NCBI GenBank assembly: GCA_025618425.1
Contig: CM046838.1
Location: 7,401,655-7,465,654, forward strand
DNA from: Heliocidaris tuberculata
Taxonomy: Eukaryota; Echinodermata; Echinoidea; Camarodonta; Echinometridae
Reading direction: 5' to 3'
Length of the DNA: 64,000 nucleotides
The notes under the pieces were generated by a model, which had not been told where the DNA came from, searched no databases, and saw nothing but the letters and a program-made list of their open reading frames with translations. Positions 1 to 12,394 of this stretch are shown piece by piece (positions within the stretch are counted from its first letter, which is position 1; the number at the start of each line of letters is the position of its first letter). The position numbers were made by a program, and so were the translations under genes.

Positions 1-51
1 CACACAAAAGAAATTCAAAGCAATTTGAAATTCAAATAAGGTATGTGCCCT

Positions 52-89
52 TATAAATAGGGCCCGTGTGCTGTAGTAGTCATCTTTTC
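52..89 (+). promoter_or_regulatory. TATA-box core promoter-like segment in the inverted repeat
   Basis: TATAAATAG is followed by a GC-rich spacer and a CATCTTTTCC segment about 30 bases downstream, the spacing expected of an RNA polymerase II start site. The same arrangement occurs in mirror image in the right arm near 5001-5007. Promoter activity is an inference from motif and spacing. Confidence 0.35.
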
Positions 90-271
90 CTGTGTGTCAC
101 GGCAGTGAGCAGTAGTCCAGCATTAACTTCAGGACAGCAGAGTACCCGTCTACCTATACTGGCTTACAGTTGCAGCAACCACCAGCAGCCCGGAGAGCTG
201 AGGTTCTTGAAGTCTGGTGTAGCAGCCTTGCTGAACCAGCTTTGGTTCAGTATTCCAATTTGTAGGACGTG

Positions 272-570
272 TTCCACAAATTGTGTATAGCCGACATACG
301 TAGTATGCGGCCTGCTTCCCTGAGAAGTCTTCGAGCAAGTTTTCCATTTTCTGGACGTGTTTTCCACAAATTGTGTATAGCCGACATACGAAGTATGCGG
401 TCTGCTTCTCTGAGTAGTCGTCAAGCAAGTTTTCCATTTTGTGGACGTGTTTTTCCACAAATTGTGTATAGCCGACATACGAAGTATGCGGCATATTTCC
501 CTGAGTGGTAGTTTTATGGACTTGTTTTCTACATATGGCGTTTATATAGCCGACATGCGAAGCATGCGGC
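272..570 (+). repeat. Four ~90-bp tandem units, each with a perfect-type hairpin
   Basis: The unit recurs with spacings of 90, 91 and 78 bases. Each copy holds two palindromes: CACAAATTGTG (copies 1-3) and a longer GCCGACATAC...GTATGCGGC hairpin at 290-311, 380-400, 471-492 and 549-570. In the fourth hairpin both arms carry a matching change (ACATGC with GCATGC in place of ACATAC with GTATGC), so base pairing is kept. Short reading frames across the array, in several frames, are by-products of the repetition. Confidence 0.75.
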
Positions 571-599
571 GCCTTCAGCTTTGCTGAGTTGTATATTTA

Positions 600-3500
600 A
601 CCAGGAGGAAGGTGAATTTCTTCCTGAAAATTTTACTGATGCTTAGGATATGGCCTGGTTGCTGCAATAATCTCAAGCTCGAACATCTATACATTTATGA
701 TCCCTGAGTGGACATAATCTTTAGTTAGTGTTTTTTCCTTTTGGAAGAAAATTATGTGACTCATGTGAGAGCACAGTATAGAAGCTAGGCTGTTGTTGAC
801 TTAGACTTATGTATAACTTTCCCTCCACTTCTAAGTTCAGGAGGATTGAGAGCATCAACAAAGTTACACTGGCAAACGTAGTAGCGGTGCTTTTTCCAGA
901 TTCCCTGCGATCTGGGAGGAGCTTTTACCAAGAAAGGCAGCTCCCCCATACCTCATAGTTATATACTATGAGAGTCTGAGTCTTTTTGGCAACAGGAGAA
1001 AATTACTCTTTCTATCTTTGTTCAAGGAGGATGCAATTGTTGCAAAACATAGGAGTCTCAAGAATGTAATTCTGAGTCAAACCCTTTGGCATAACTATAG
1101 AAAATTAATGCAATTATCCTTTTTACACGTACGAGTGTTTTTACGGTATTTTTACGTACACTTCAGTGTCGTCTGAATTCAGTTGGTTATGGTCCTGTAT
1201 AGCTTAGATTCAAGCCTTTTTATGTTCGGAAATCACGTTGTCAAGTACGCCGAAATGGCCACGATACTTGTTGCCAATATTACTGTTTTTATGGCAGCTA
1301 TTATAGCATCACCCGCTTTAGTGGGATGAGCCTATACATTACCATCCTCCGGCAGCTGAATTTTCATTCGCCTCCCATTTTCACTCTTATTTTAGCACAA
1401 CAATAACATCAAAGTAACAATCGAACCTGTTGAGAGGAATTATTTCGTCTTCTGATGTCTGATTAGACACCATGAATGTCATTTTGTACATTCTTATCAA
1501 CCTAGCTCTTTGAGCAGTTTTTTCTTCATTATTTTTCTCCTGGAAAAAGGGAAAGGCGATCGATATAGGGAAGTCAGTTCCCCCTCCATTATTATAATTA
1601 TAATAATAATGAGTCAGTTACTGAACTTAGAAATTGTTTCTTGCATTTATTCTTCTCCACCTTTCTATGTTTATAAATCATAAATATTTCAGGAGATCAG
1701 GATCTCTGAGTAGGAAAATCTTGCTGCTTTCCTACATATATGTACAGAGTCAAAAGCTCAGGAGGAACATGATAAATCTTCCGCTAGCCATGATTGCCCC
1801 TATATACAACAACAATGTCCATAAGTTGAGTTTGACTGCAGTACCCAGCAGAAGCAGGACCTGAAATATGTCAGAGAAGCAAGATGCTTCAAAGAATTAC
1901 CGCCAGTTTCAAAGAAATCTTGTCTTCAATTTATTTGCCCTTTGGCAATTTGCCTTAATGCAGCCGAGAGCTTTAGTTATGGAACTACATGTATCAATTA
2001 TACCTCTATTCGTAATAAAGGTGATTAAAGAATCTAGGATATGATTTTGTGATGTTCATTTGATTAGAAGTATATCACATCTCGAACTTTTGTATATCTT
2101 GTTAATTTCCGTTAGAATGCACGCCTTTTTAGGGCATTCAAGAACGTGAATCAGATAAGCTTTCTTTATTGCAAGATATGTGACAATCCTAAATAATTTC
2201 GTCTTTAAATGGGTGCGCTTGCAAGTCCCTCGGACTTAGCATCACATCGTTCAACATTTTTGCAAGATATCTCATTATCTTTTCGAATTAACCGAAAGTA
2301 AAGCACTTCAGTGTTAAACATACCAGTGATTTATATCAATGAAATGTCGGCTAGCAATGCTTATTAATCACTGTTTTTATTCAAGCCGCTGTTGAGAAAC
2401 ATTCAATTAACCTGCATGTAATGCAAAGAACAAAATAATGGATGCACTTTGCAGGAATTCTTTTACAATTCATTTCTTGAGATGTGTTTGTGTTAATTTG
2501 AATATCAAAGGATTGGAATTCAGTGCTTGTTGATAATTCATATTATTCATAAGAATTCTGACAAGTCATGAAGTTGAGCAGATGCCCACATTATTTTCCA
2601 CTGATGATGGAATTTCCCTTTTTCATCTTTGGAACTTTGTTTTCTCTACAGTCACACTGCTTTTAGTGCGGTATTGGGCTATCTGTCCAATCAAGATAAG
2701 TGTGATTCCAGACACTACATCATATGTCGGGAAATGTGCTTGTGATTTAAGCATGATATAACCTGCCATTCATGAATGAATCATCTACTAGTCTGCTATT
2801 ACACAAAGTGTTTGAAATGGCGTTTTCCCGCATTAAAATTAATTTTCATGTTTTGAATGAAGTTAATTGAAAGTGTATGTTTTCCTTCAGTTTTGTCCTC
2901 ATACTAGTTAGAGTCCTGCGCAGTACAGTCTGAAGACAGTTAGTCTCACTTAATAAGGCTTGCGTTGTGGCAAGCACAGCATTGGCTATACGAAGTGTTT
3001 AATTAATGACCTATCATTTTATTTGTAATTGACATTCCTAAATTAGTTTTCAGGATCACAATGTAATCTCACAATCCTTTTACAGTTTGTTTCGAGTCAA
3101 GCCTAAAGCAGCTTCTCAATCTTGGTACAATGTGCAGTTCAATATAAATACAGACTGGACAGATCCATAAGCACATGTCAAAGCTTTTTTATTGGCACTA
3201 TCAATGAACGATAGCTGGTGTTGTTTAAAAAAAAAAAGAAGTCTTCATTGTTATCATTCCTTAATTGTTATCTCGTGACGAGACAGCACGTAATAACCAT
3301 GCTGGGTGTATATACACACACACCTTAGTCCTTCCGTATAAGAAAATTCTCAAACATTTCAATCAGAATTTGGGTAAAGTCAGTCCTTTAATCATGACTG
3401 TATATAGCCGACCACTCTCATTTATCTGTTGGGAAAAAACTCTTTTTTGAAATTAGATAAATGAAAGGGATATTAACCATCACATAAGATAAGGTATCAG

Positions 3501-4419
3501 TGTAGATACGTGACCGGTATCACATGAACTTGCCACGCCAGTTGTCTGTTTTGAACATCAGATTAAGCTCATTTTAGTCAAAACGTGCATTTGGTGTGCA
3601 TGTAATATTTGTGTCACATGACTCAGTAATAGTTTACATTATAAGCCAATTCATTCAATCAGTCAAGCAGTATTTCTAGGTTATGAGATATTTATTATGA
3701 AAATAACAACTTAAACTTCAGGTGTATTGTATCACGTTTCGACTTCTGTTTTTACACTCAATGTTTGTAATATCAGTGGTCGATTTTAATGTTACCCTCA
3801 TCTCTATCAAATGCTCCAAGCCCTTCCTATTGAGAACGAGGTGTGAGGTATTTTTCTACCTAGCCAACAGTGAACCTTACTCAGTATTAATCATGAAGAA
3901 TATCGACCACGCAAATTTATGTCTCATGAGGCCCATGGCGATAACAATCTAAAGAATGACAATTTTTGTTTTCCACCATTCAAAGAAGTCCATCTTCATG
4001 AATTCATGCTAGACGGAAAGCTCCTCAGTTATTTAGCATGCTCATAGCTTCAACATTATTGTGCCACAAAAATTAAGTGGCACTTTCGTGATCGATATGA
4101 TATCTGAGAAATCCATGTGGGCCTTGTAGCAAATAATTTATTTTATGTATGCTTTTATATTAAGCTCCATTATGTTTCCTTTATGGTACAATATATTGTT
4201 CATAAAGGTATGTTATTGCATTTCAGTGAGAAAATCTGTATCTCCTTGCTTGTTGGGGAAGCTTTATGGCTTTGAGTATATGTGTTTGTTAAAACAGTCA
4301 TAATTATGATTGAAAGTTACATTTCTTGGTCTTTCATAAAACTTTTACGCGACAGTTTCCGTGATTTGGCTTTGAACGATATGCTAACCCTTTGAAGACT
4401 TGTACGAATGTTATGTAAT
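600..4419. other. Interior of the first unit: AT-rich, no gene seen
   Basis: This stretch has only short, unrelated reading frames and homopolymer runs. I see no domain, tRNA or splice-supported exon. It appears to be unique or strongly decayed non-coding DNA between the inverted arms. Confidence 0.4.
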
Positions 4420-5170
4420 AGAATTCCTAAATTATACAAATACCATGAAGTATAATTAGAATTCTATTAATAATAATGAAGTACAAGTCGAGGATGGTTC
4501 CCTCCCTTCAAGAATCTTCTCTGAAAATCCCCTCCCTATACTACTGTTCGTGTAAAAATGACTTGTAATCACGAAACCCGTCTCGTGGCTTGTTATGTCA
4601 AGGTTGCACATCTTAATTAGTATAATTCAGGCTTAAAGAAAGCCATGCTTGGTAAATGGAATATGCTTTCCATTTCTCTTTCAAATACTAAAACATTATA
4701 GAGTGAAAAGTAATACTGAAGTGAAGCAATATTGCCTGATCTTTAACACCTGTATTCTTTAACCCATTAAAGTAACATGCGCAGTAGATGATGTTTACCA
4801 GTGTAACTGAATGTTCATGGAAATATCCTTGGAAGAATTTCAGTCTGTGCATAGTGTCCATGAAGGTACGCTTCACAACCAAGAACTTAATCATTTATGG
4901 AAATTGATGACAATTTCCTAAGAAGAAAGGGGATTCATTGTTTATTTCAGCACCTGTTCTTCACCCTTTGAAAAGATGACTACTACAGCACACGGGCCCT
5001 ATTTATAAGGGCACATAGCTCATTTGAATTTCAAATTGCTTTGAATTTCTTTTGTGTGTTCTCACTGCCTAGCACCTGGGAATATGCTAACCCTCCTCGA
5101 CTTGTACTTCATTATTATTAATAGAATTTGAATTATACTTCATGGTATTTGTATAATATAGGAATTTTAA
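4419..5170. repeat. Inverted repeat with ~80-bp arms straddling the end of the 5 kb unit
   Basis: The segment 4419-4497 reappears inverted at 5091-5170, sharing CTCGACTTGTACTTCATTAT and a CATGGTATTTGTATAAT core. A direct copy of ATGCTAACCCT lies beside each arm (about 4380 and 5085). One arm lies inside and one outside the 89-bp inverted-repeat unit, which suggests nested or rearranged insertions. Confidence 0.6.
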
Positions 5171-5215
5171 GTACACTACACTCTACATCAAAACTAAATT
5201 TGTGATTACATATAG

Positions 5216-5394
5216 CAGGGGCCGCGGAGAGTTTTTTAAAGTGTGTGTGTGTGTGGGGGGGGGGGGCTGATCTGATATTTCACTCATCAATGAAAACTTT
5301 CGAACCTATTTTCCGAGATTTTATAAACGTGTCTACTAAAAAGAGTGGGGGGGGGGGGGCTGCAGCCCCCCCCCCCCCCGGTTCCGCGGCCCAG
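5216..5394. mobile_element. Small GC-capped MITE-like element
   Basis: The ends read GGGCCGCGGA and its reverse complement TCCGCGGCCC, and the interior contains long G and C runs around a GGGGCTGCAGCCCC palindrome. The size of about 180 bp and the CAGGGG-type left end resemble hAT-related MITEs, but I could not find a convincing 8-bp target duplication. Confidence 0.4.
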
Positions 5395-5399
5395 GTTTA

Positions 5400-5860
5400 G
5401 TTGCCAGCTAACCTTAATGAATACCATTGTGATCTTTGTGTGACTTCCAAAAATAAATTTCAAAAGTAATTTGACTTTTTAAGGCTTTTCTTTTAGACGA
5501 CAATCCACAAAGAACAAAGAACTATGTATGGGATATTTTTTTAATACTGGTCATGTTTTGTTTGTTTGTTTGTTTTTTATCTCGTAGTCTCATTAGTACA
5601 TGGATGTTATCCACATTCCACATTTAGGCTTTGCATAACATAATATACTCAGTTGGTTATTTTTGAAATCTATTATTGTTGCTTTTACTTGTTAAGTTTT
5701 TTTTTTTTTTAATTATGTGCCTATATTATGTATTTTCTTATAAAACTTGTTACCATTTAATGCTGTACCTTATTGTTTATTCCTTTTACATCAGGACCAT
5801 AATGCAAAACTGTTTTATATTGTATGTATTTTATTTTATCCTTGTATGAATATGTTCAAA

Positions 5861-5899
<39 letters not shown>

Positions 5900-5902
5900 A
5901 AT
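5400..5902 (+). other. Possible LINE 3' end with (TAAA)n tail
   Basis: A T-rich stretch runs into ATATGTTCAAATAAATAAAT and an AAAT repeat at about 5858-5900. This matches the simple-repeat tails of LINE 3' ends seen elsewhere in the window. No coding part remains, so it may simply be a microsatellite. Confidence 0.3.
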
Positions 5903-5904
5903 TT

Positions 5905-6688
5905 TGAATGAATCAAGTAACAGGTCTTGTCATCATGTTCAATGCAAAATTTTTGGTATCACCAATTTTGTTGGGGACAAAAATGTTCTGTATCAAGATT
6001 TGAATCAAGTAAATAGAAATTGTGGTAGAAAGACAACACCACTTTTTGTATAAGCCTTTACTTTTTAGTAACAGCTATATATAGTGGTCACATTCACAGC
6101 CGACGAGCAGATTCTAATAGCCGAGGGGGTTGTTAATCTGGTTGCTATATATTTTCTATTGGTTGGTTAGTTACATTTCTTTTTTTAGTTGAAAGATGTC
6201 ATCTTCATTAACATTCTGTTTCCATGGCAAGATATATTTTTTTATCAAATTTAGCTCTATTCCAAACTAAAGTTTTGAATATAATCAAACAGGCGAAATG
6301 AAAACAACTGTAGTTCTGTATTTTATTAGAAATACAATGAATATATTTGTTACCATGGTAACGGCCTAACATGTAGTGGTCACATCCATCACCCCTTTAC
6401 AAATTATGATAACTGAGTGTCCTGTAAAAGAGAAGATAATCATGTACAATATTAATATTTACTTCTTTTTGCGGTAGCATCAAGGGATTTTTTTGTTCAA
6501 ATATCAGTTTTTTTCTTACTGTTTCCATGGAAACAGCCATTTTCAAACACGATGGACACTTTTTATGACTCTCATTTGGGTTCTAATCAATTGAGAAACT
6601 TTTGATACATCATTTTTTTTAATGTTACAATAAGTTTTTGTACTTTCTTAATCATGAATACATGACGTTTTCTGAAATTCTATTGTGC
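5905..6688. other. No gene seen
   Basis: AT-rich sequence in which GTGGTCACAT occurs twice (about 6085 and 6377) and TTTCCATGG occurs twice. No reading frame or RNA motif is supported. It lies where the 3' part of LINE-A should be, so LINE-A is 3'-truncated or was displaced here. Confidence 0.35.
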
Positions 6689-8659
6689 TTAATCAAATGC
6701 CAAACTATTTATATATAAAGAAAACAGAAGTGGCCCTAAAACTGAACCTTGCGGGACTCCCATGATAACTTTTAAGGAACTAGATGTTGCCATTTTAAAA
6801 CAAACCGACTGTTCTCGGTTGGACAAATACGATTTAAACCACTGAACACTGTGATTAGAACATCCAATAGCCTTTAATTTACATATTAGAATATCATGAT
6901 CGACGGTATCAAATGCTTTGCACAGATCAATAAAAGTAACACCTGTTAGCTTATTGTTATCAATGTTGGAAGACCACTGAGCTGTTGTAGTAGAGTGCAA
7001 AGGACGAAATCCAGACTGGTTAGGACATAATATATCATTTTCGTCAAGAAAATCAGAAAATTGTTTGTGAACTGCTTTTTCTAAGATTTTACTCACAATG
7101 GATAATACCGATATTGGCCTGTAATTACTTGGAGTGGACATATCACCAGTCTTGTATATTGGAATTACCCTTGCTTTTTTCCAGCCTCTTGGTACATGTC
7201 CTGTGGTAATAGATATATTGATAAGACATGTCAAAGAGTCCAAAATAATATATCTCGCCATTTTTAAAAGGCGACAATTTACTCCATCATCTTCTGTTGC
7301 CTTATCATTACTCATATTTTCAATTTCTTTTAAAACAAAGGCACTCGTCACTGGCTGTAAATCGAATTCACATTCAGTATTAGTGAATTCATTGTGGTCT
7401 AAGATTACTTCAGAATGCTTTGGGATACCATTTGTAATATTACTAGCGTATGTAATGAACTATCATTAAAGCTCTTCGCAATGCACTTATTATCTAGAAT
7501 CCTGGTCCCATTCACTTCTATGCTACATGGTAAGACCTGATTAGATTTAGGGATAACATGTTTGATACTCTTCCACATCTTTCTGCTATTTCCTTTACTA
7601 TCATTTATTTGGGCATCGTGATATTTTCTTTTTTCCTTCCTCAAAAGATGATTCACCTTGTTCTTTAGTTCTTTGTACTTTTTCCATGATGAGTTATCAG
7701 CCCTGTTCAATGCAATATCATGGGCATGATCTCTTTTGTGCATCGCTTCAACAATTTCCTCATTAATCCCAGGGCATGCATTTTTGCGAATTCTTTTCTC
7801 GCAAAGCGGCATATGTTTATTAACAATATTCATAAAGAAAACAAGCCATGTTTCCCTTGCGATGTCAATATCGTCTGTATTGAAACATGTTCGCCATGGT
7901 ACCTTTTGTAAGTCAGATAAAAAAATCATCGACAATGAGGTTTTTAAAGGAGCGAAACTTAGTAGACTCGCCCTCAGTTAATGTTCGGATATCATTATTG
8001 AAATCTCTCACAGTGTACACTAGATAATGATCACTGATACTAGTTTTAAACACGCCCGTCTCTGAGTAGAACTCGGGATCAGAGACAAAAACTAAATCAA
8101 TAATTGAACATGTACTCTGCGTGATACGAGTAGGTAGCTCAACCAATTGCTTGAAACCATACAATTCTAGCAAGAATGTTAATTTGTCTGCATTGGCATC
8201 TCTTCTTTCATCTAAGACGTTACAGTTAAAGTCACCTAATATCGTACAACTAATATTATCTACCATCGCCCTTGCTAGGCATAAATCAAGCTTCTCAAAA
8301 TAATCTGATGTCGAATTTGGTGGTCTATAGATTGATCCTACTAACATAGGAGGTTTGTGAGGATAATAGAGCTCTAGCCACAAGCATTCCAGATCATAGC
8401 TATTCAAATCATTTCTTAACTTGAAATCAAATTTATTGGATATGTAAACAGCAATACCTCCACCACGTCTATTTCGGTCCTGACGAAGTAAAACAAAGCC
8501 ATCTATGTTTAATTCAGAGTCTGGTATTGATGAATCACACAATGTCTCGTTCAAACATATTACATCAAAAGGTTCATTATGAAGTAATATTTTTAGCTCA
8601 TCAATTTTATATACCAAGCTATGAATGTTCAAGTGAGCAAATTTGATCCCTCTCTTGCT
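6689..8659 (-). pseudogene. LINE-A ORF2: APE endonuclease plus N-terminal reverse transcriptase, broken
   Basis: This is the main part of a CR1/L2-type LINE polyprotein on the minus strand. The endonuclease (8659 to about 7913) shows the ALNE-type CLNET segment, RNRRGGGIAVYI, SIYRPPNS, ILGDFNCN and the terminal SDHYLV motif of APE nucleases. A frameshift near 7920, at an A-run, leads into a linker (7935-7405), and a second frameshift near 7450 leads into reverse transcriptase (7351-6689) with [23 protein letters not shown] and [13 protein letters not shown]. The sequence stops after LYIN, before the YADD active site, so the copy cannot be functional. It is the downstream half of the LINE whose ORF1 is at 14487-15724. 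Clade assignment is from motif likeness only. Confidence 0.88.
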
Positions 8660-9149
8660 TATATGTGACCCTGCACGACGGTTTCAGGCGGAAGTCGCAA
8701 AAATCAAAAAGTCTAATTTTACATCCTCTGGAATCTCTGGTTCATAAGCTTTAAAATGATGTATAACAACTCTATTTTGCTCAAGTAGAAGTCATCGTAA
8801 AAAGCGATTAAAAACACGGAAAGTATCAGAATAGAAATCTAAATAACGGAGAAAATCGCTTTCAAAGTTTGGGTGCGAAGCAAAAGCTGAGGGTGCGAAA
8901 TTCAGCGTGACCCGCTTCGAAACTTCCTTAGCAACGTCCCCCTTGAACTTGCCCTCTCAAGCATGAGGCAGAGTAGCGTGCCGTGTGCAAACAAAAAGAA
9001 ATTACTCAAATGGTACACTGTCACGTGACAGGCTCGCTCCATTGGTCAATGGCTACCCAGGGCTTGCGCGGGTTTTTTGTTGACTTTTAGCCGCGGACCT
9101 GAAGGTGGATTTGTGACACCGAAATTGCAATCGTTGTCCATGCTAAGAA

Positions 9150-11058
9150 ACCATTTTACACTCTATTTGTATACTTAACCAGCATGAATAAAATCGGAAT
9201 AAATCTTGTCTTGACTCTAGAGAAATTAACAAAACGAGACACGCATTTCAGCGGGAGGGTGGGGGTGAAGAAAGTGCTCCTTCTTGTTCATTTTCAATGC
9301 AAGAATCAATAGCAAAATAGCACCGAGAAGCTTGGGGATAATATCCTCATAGCGGGCTCGCCAGGGCAGGATCTTCTCACCTTCACTCATTCAACAACCG
9401 CATAATTACAAATGAGGATTACGTATTATTTGGCAAGTGAGGCAAACAGTTAATACCCCCACCCCAGAAAGGGAACCCCCACCCCAGAAAGGGAGAGATA
9501 AATAGAGAGAGAGAGAGAGAGAGGGGGGGGGGGAGGGGCGAACGGAGCAATACTATTACATGTGCATGTAGTTGCATTTACGGAGCATTATTCTATTTCA
9601 CCTATGACTGGAAATCGAAATTACTAAATTTATATTGTTAACATGTTAAAACTACACTTAACAAGTATTACGTAGACTTCAAGACCCCCCCCCCCCCCCC
9701 CCCGTCTTTGTGTTTTCGCATCCTTCACAATGTTAAAATAAAATGCACCCTCTGGGAAAAAAAAATAATAGAAAAATGCACCTCTTTAAACTTTAAATGT
9801 TCGATATCTTAGACACGTATTTATCAAGCTAAAAGAAGACGAAAGGAAAACAATTTTGAAGGAAATCTCAGGAGTTTTCGACTTTAATCAAAATATTACG
9901 TTAACAAAAAAAAGGTCAGACGCTCATTCCGTTTCCCATAAAATTCTGTCACATTCTCCATTATACCATCATGGCTTCTTAAAACTAGCCGCGAAGCGAA
10001 AGTGACCGATAGTCCCACTGAATTAAAAATAATTGGATTTTGAAAAGAAACTTCATCATGCTGATGGCGATGAATTGTTTAATATCATATGAAATAATTT
10101 TATGAACGTTGAAAAAAAAATTAAAAACAGGCTGATGTAGGCCGACATTCCGACATTATCGCGAACGAGAAACCATTAATACTTTGCCATAGAATAATAA
10201 CAAAAGCGATTGCTATCTCTCGTTGGGCAAGGTTACCTGTATTATTTTGTTTTGTTTTGTGTTTTTTTAATGTGTAATGTTCATTATTTAAAGGTTTTAC
10301 GTTATATAAGTCATAATGAACACAAAAGAAACTAAAGTGAGCAAAATCCAAGTTTGGGAGCAGAGAGGAAGGTGCGACTTTGATGATATGATGCTTCCCC
10401 TGGAAATTTTGAAGATTCAACAAAAATAAAGAAAGGCTAGTCGCGTCCCACAAATCAGCATGTTTATACCCATTTAGTTTAAAACGCAGATGTACCTGGA
10501 GCTTTTTTTTCTTCACAGAAACACAATTACAAAACTAAGTCACAAAAAGGAAGCAGAACTATAATTTGCATAGAGAAAAGAGAATTCAGGGATCATGATA
10601 CATCGTTTTCAGACTGTGTTTCATAACTGTTTCAAAACGCTGATTCTGGTTTCGCAATAAATCATTGTACGATAAAGCGCGAGCAGGTGGCAAGGACAAG
10701 GAGTTATCACAGCCAATGCATACATATTGCCCATGTAAAGAATTCAGATCCTTTAAACTCTTTTCATAAACTTAACCAGCATTATAAGAATCCGTATCAA
10801 TTGTCCTGCCCTTGGAGAAGAACAATACAAGACAAGCATTTAAGCAGGAGGGTGGGGGTGAAAAGAGCTGCTTTTGTTCATTTTAAACCAAGAATCAATA
10901 ACGCTGAGAGGCATCGGGGGCATTGTTTTCAAACTGGGCCCGTCAGCGTGGTCAGGGTATGTTCTATTCAACCATAATTCCACCTTACCCATTCAAAACT
11001 GCATGTTGCATTGTTTCGCAAGTGAAACAATCGACCAATACACACCCTAAAAAATGGG

Positions 11059-11096
<38 letters not shown>

Positions 11097-11360
11097 GTGT
11101 GTGTGTGTGTGGGGGGGGGGGGGCTTTATTGCACTTAAAAAGTAACATAATTCCCCGTTATTTTGTTTGAGCAACCTTCATGATGCTAAAAAAAAAGGCG
11201 CACTCTGAAAAATAAGAAAATGCCTCTTTATATTAAAAGACATAAGTCACTTTGAGAAATAATGTACTTTTCGGATTAAAGAAAATTAAATCAAATATTT
11301 AAAACACGCACTAAGCTTTTAAAATACCCTTTTCATTTTAAAGAAAATCTCAGGAGTTAG
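9150..11360. repeat. Divergent internal duplication of ~1.5 kb units
   Basis: Landmarks recur in order in 9150-9880 and 10740-11360: CTTAACCAGCAT, GGAGGGTGGGGGTGAA, TTGTTCATTTT...AAGAATCAAT, a GA repeat plus G run, a TTCA-ATG-TAAAA segment and AAATCTCAGGAGTT. The copies are clearly related but strongly diverged, so this is an old duplication inside the transposon. Confidence 0.6.
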
Positions 11361-11417
11361 AAACTATATTGTTCGGCATATAAAGCACATGATTAATACC
11401 CCCCCCCCCCCCCCCCC

Positions 11418-11465
<48 letters not shown>

Positions 11466-12394
11466 AAGAGAGTTACTCTTTGTTTAAGAAATAGATATAT
11501 AGGCATGATTTTTGTGAGATAGAAGTCACTCGGCTATCCTAAAAATGTCAATGGTTTGGAAATTTGAACCGAAGAATCCGAAAGTCCAATCTCTGAACAT
11601 TTTGTTGGACTTTGTCATTTGCAATTATACACTCATGTCATGAAAAGAAAACAAGCTTTGTTTTTCTCTTCTATATTAGAGCAAAATGATTTTATAAAGA
11701 GGAGATAATCTTCTGTACCTGATGAAAATACGTGTAAAGCAAAAAATGAAATAAAAGAAAAAAGATCTAATTGATTATCGTGCTGTTTATAGGGCTACTA
11801 ATTCCACCATTCCATGTTATAGAAAGCGTAGTAATTTGAAAAAGAGATCAAAATAAAAGAATCGTCTGGACATGTACTAGGTAACTAGGGAACTCTTTTA
11901 AGAAAGCGGCAGATTATTTTAAGCAGAAATTGACTATAATAGAGTGCAGATATTGCGTCAAACAAAAGATCTGTTTATATCATAGCACTGTTCCAACTTG
12001 TGTTCCACTCTCTGTTTAGCCTGAAAAGAGTTACGAGATGTGAAGAGAAGAAAACAGTTGGCTTTCAAAAAGAGAACAAAATCCACGAAAACAGTGACTG
12101 TGTCAAGAGCGATTTTATGTTAACCGGTGAGAATAATGAAAACTGGCTATTTAGCGTGAAGAAAGTAAGGATGATCATAAAACGAAGACCAATTTATTAT
12201 AGCACTGTTGAAATTCATTCCACTTTTATTATTCCACGAAGTAGAACATGAAGCGAAAAAAAACCAAAAAAAAAAAACAAAACAAAACAACTTAGCTTCA
12301 AAAAGAGGACAAAAAGAATGGAAACACGATGTCAAGTTTAAAGTTTATACTGATGCTTGATTCAGGAAACAAAAAACAGTAATTTTGGTGGGTT

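Larger units (their letters stand above)
1..5058. mobile_element. ~5 kb unit flanked by 89-bp inverted repeats, no coding capacity seen
   Basis: Positions 1-89 are the reverse complement of 4970-5058 with only a few mismatches, so the segment is bounded by long inverted repeats. The left arm starts at the window edge, so its true end and any target duplication on that side cannot be seen. Each arm contains TATAAATA (52-59 in the left arm) followed about 25 bases later by a pyrimidine-rich start-like segment, so each could act as an inward-pointing promoter. No interior reading frame exceeds about 115 codons and none shows a recognisable domain. It may be a non-autonomous DNA element, or two LTR promoter fragments lying in opposite orientation. 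The inverted repeat is seen directly; the class is unknown. Confidence 0.6.

Noticed and set aside
150..511. Overlapping reading frames of 80-114 codons on both strands with internal repeats
   Set aside because: They arise from the ~90-bp tandem units lacking stops in several frames; no domain or start context supports a protein.
272..570. CRISPR-like array
   Set aside because: The repeats are ~90 bp without distinct spacers, are palindromic throughout, and the genome is eukaryotic.
5340..5382. G-quadruplex regulatory element at long G and C runs (also 9517, 11110, 11400, 18945, 44305, 47105)
   Set aside because: Homopolymer runs of this kind recur at MITE edges and are error-prone in assemblies; there is no gene context to support regulation.
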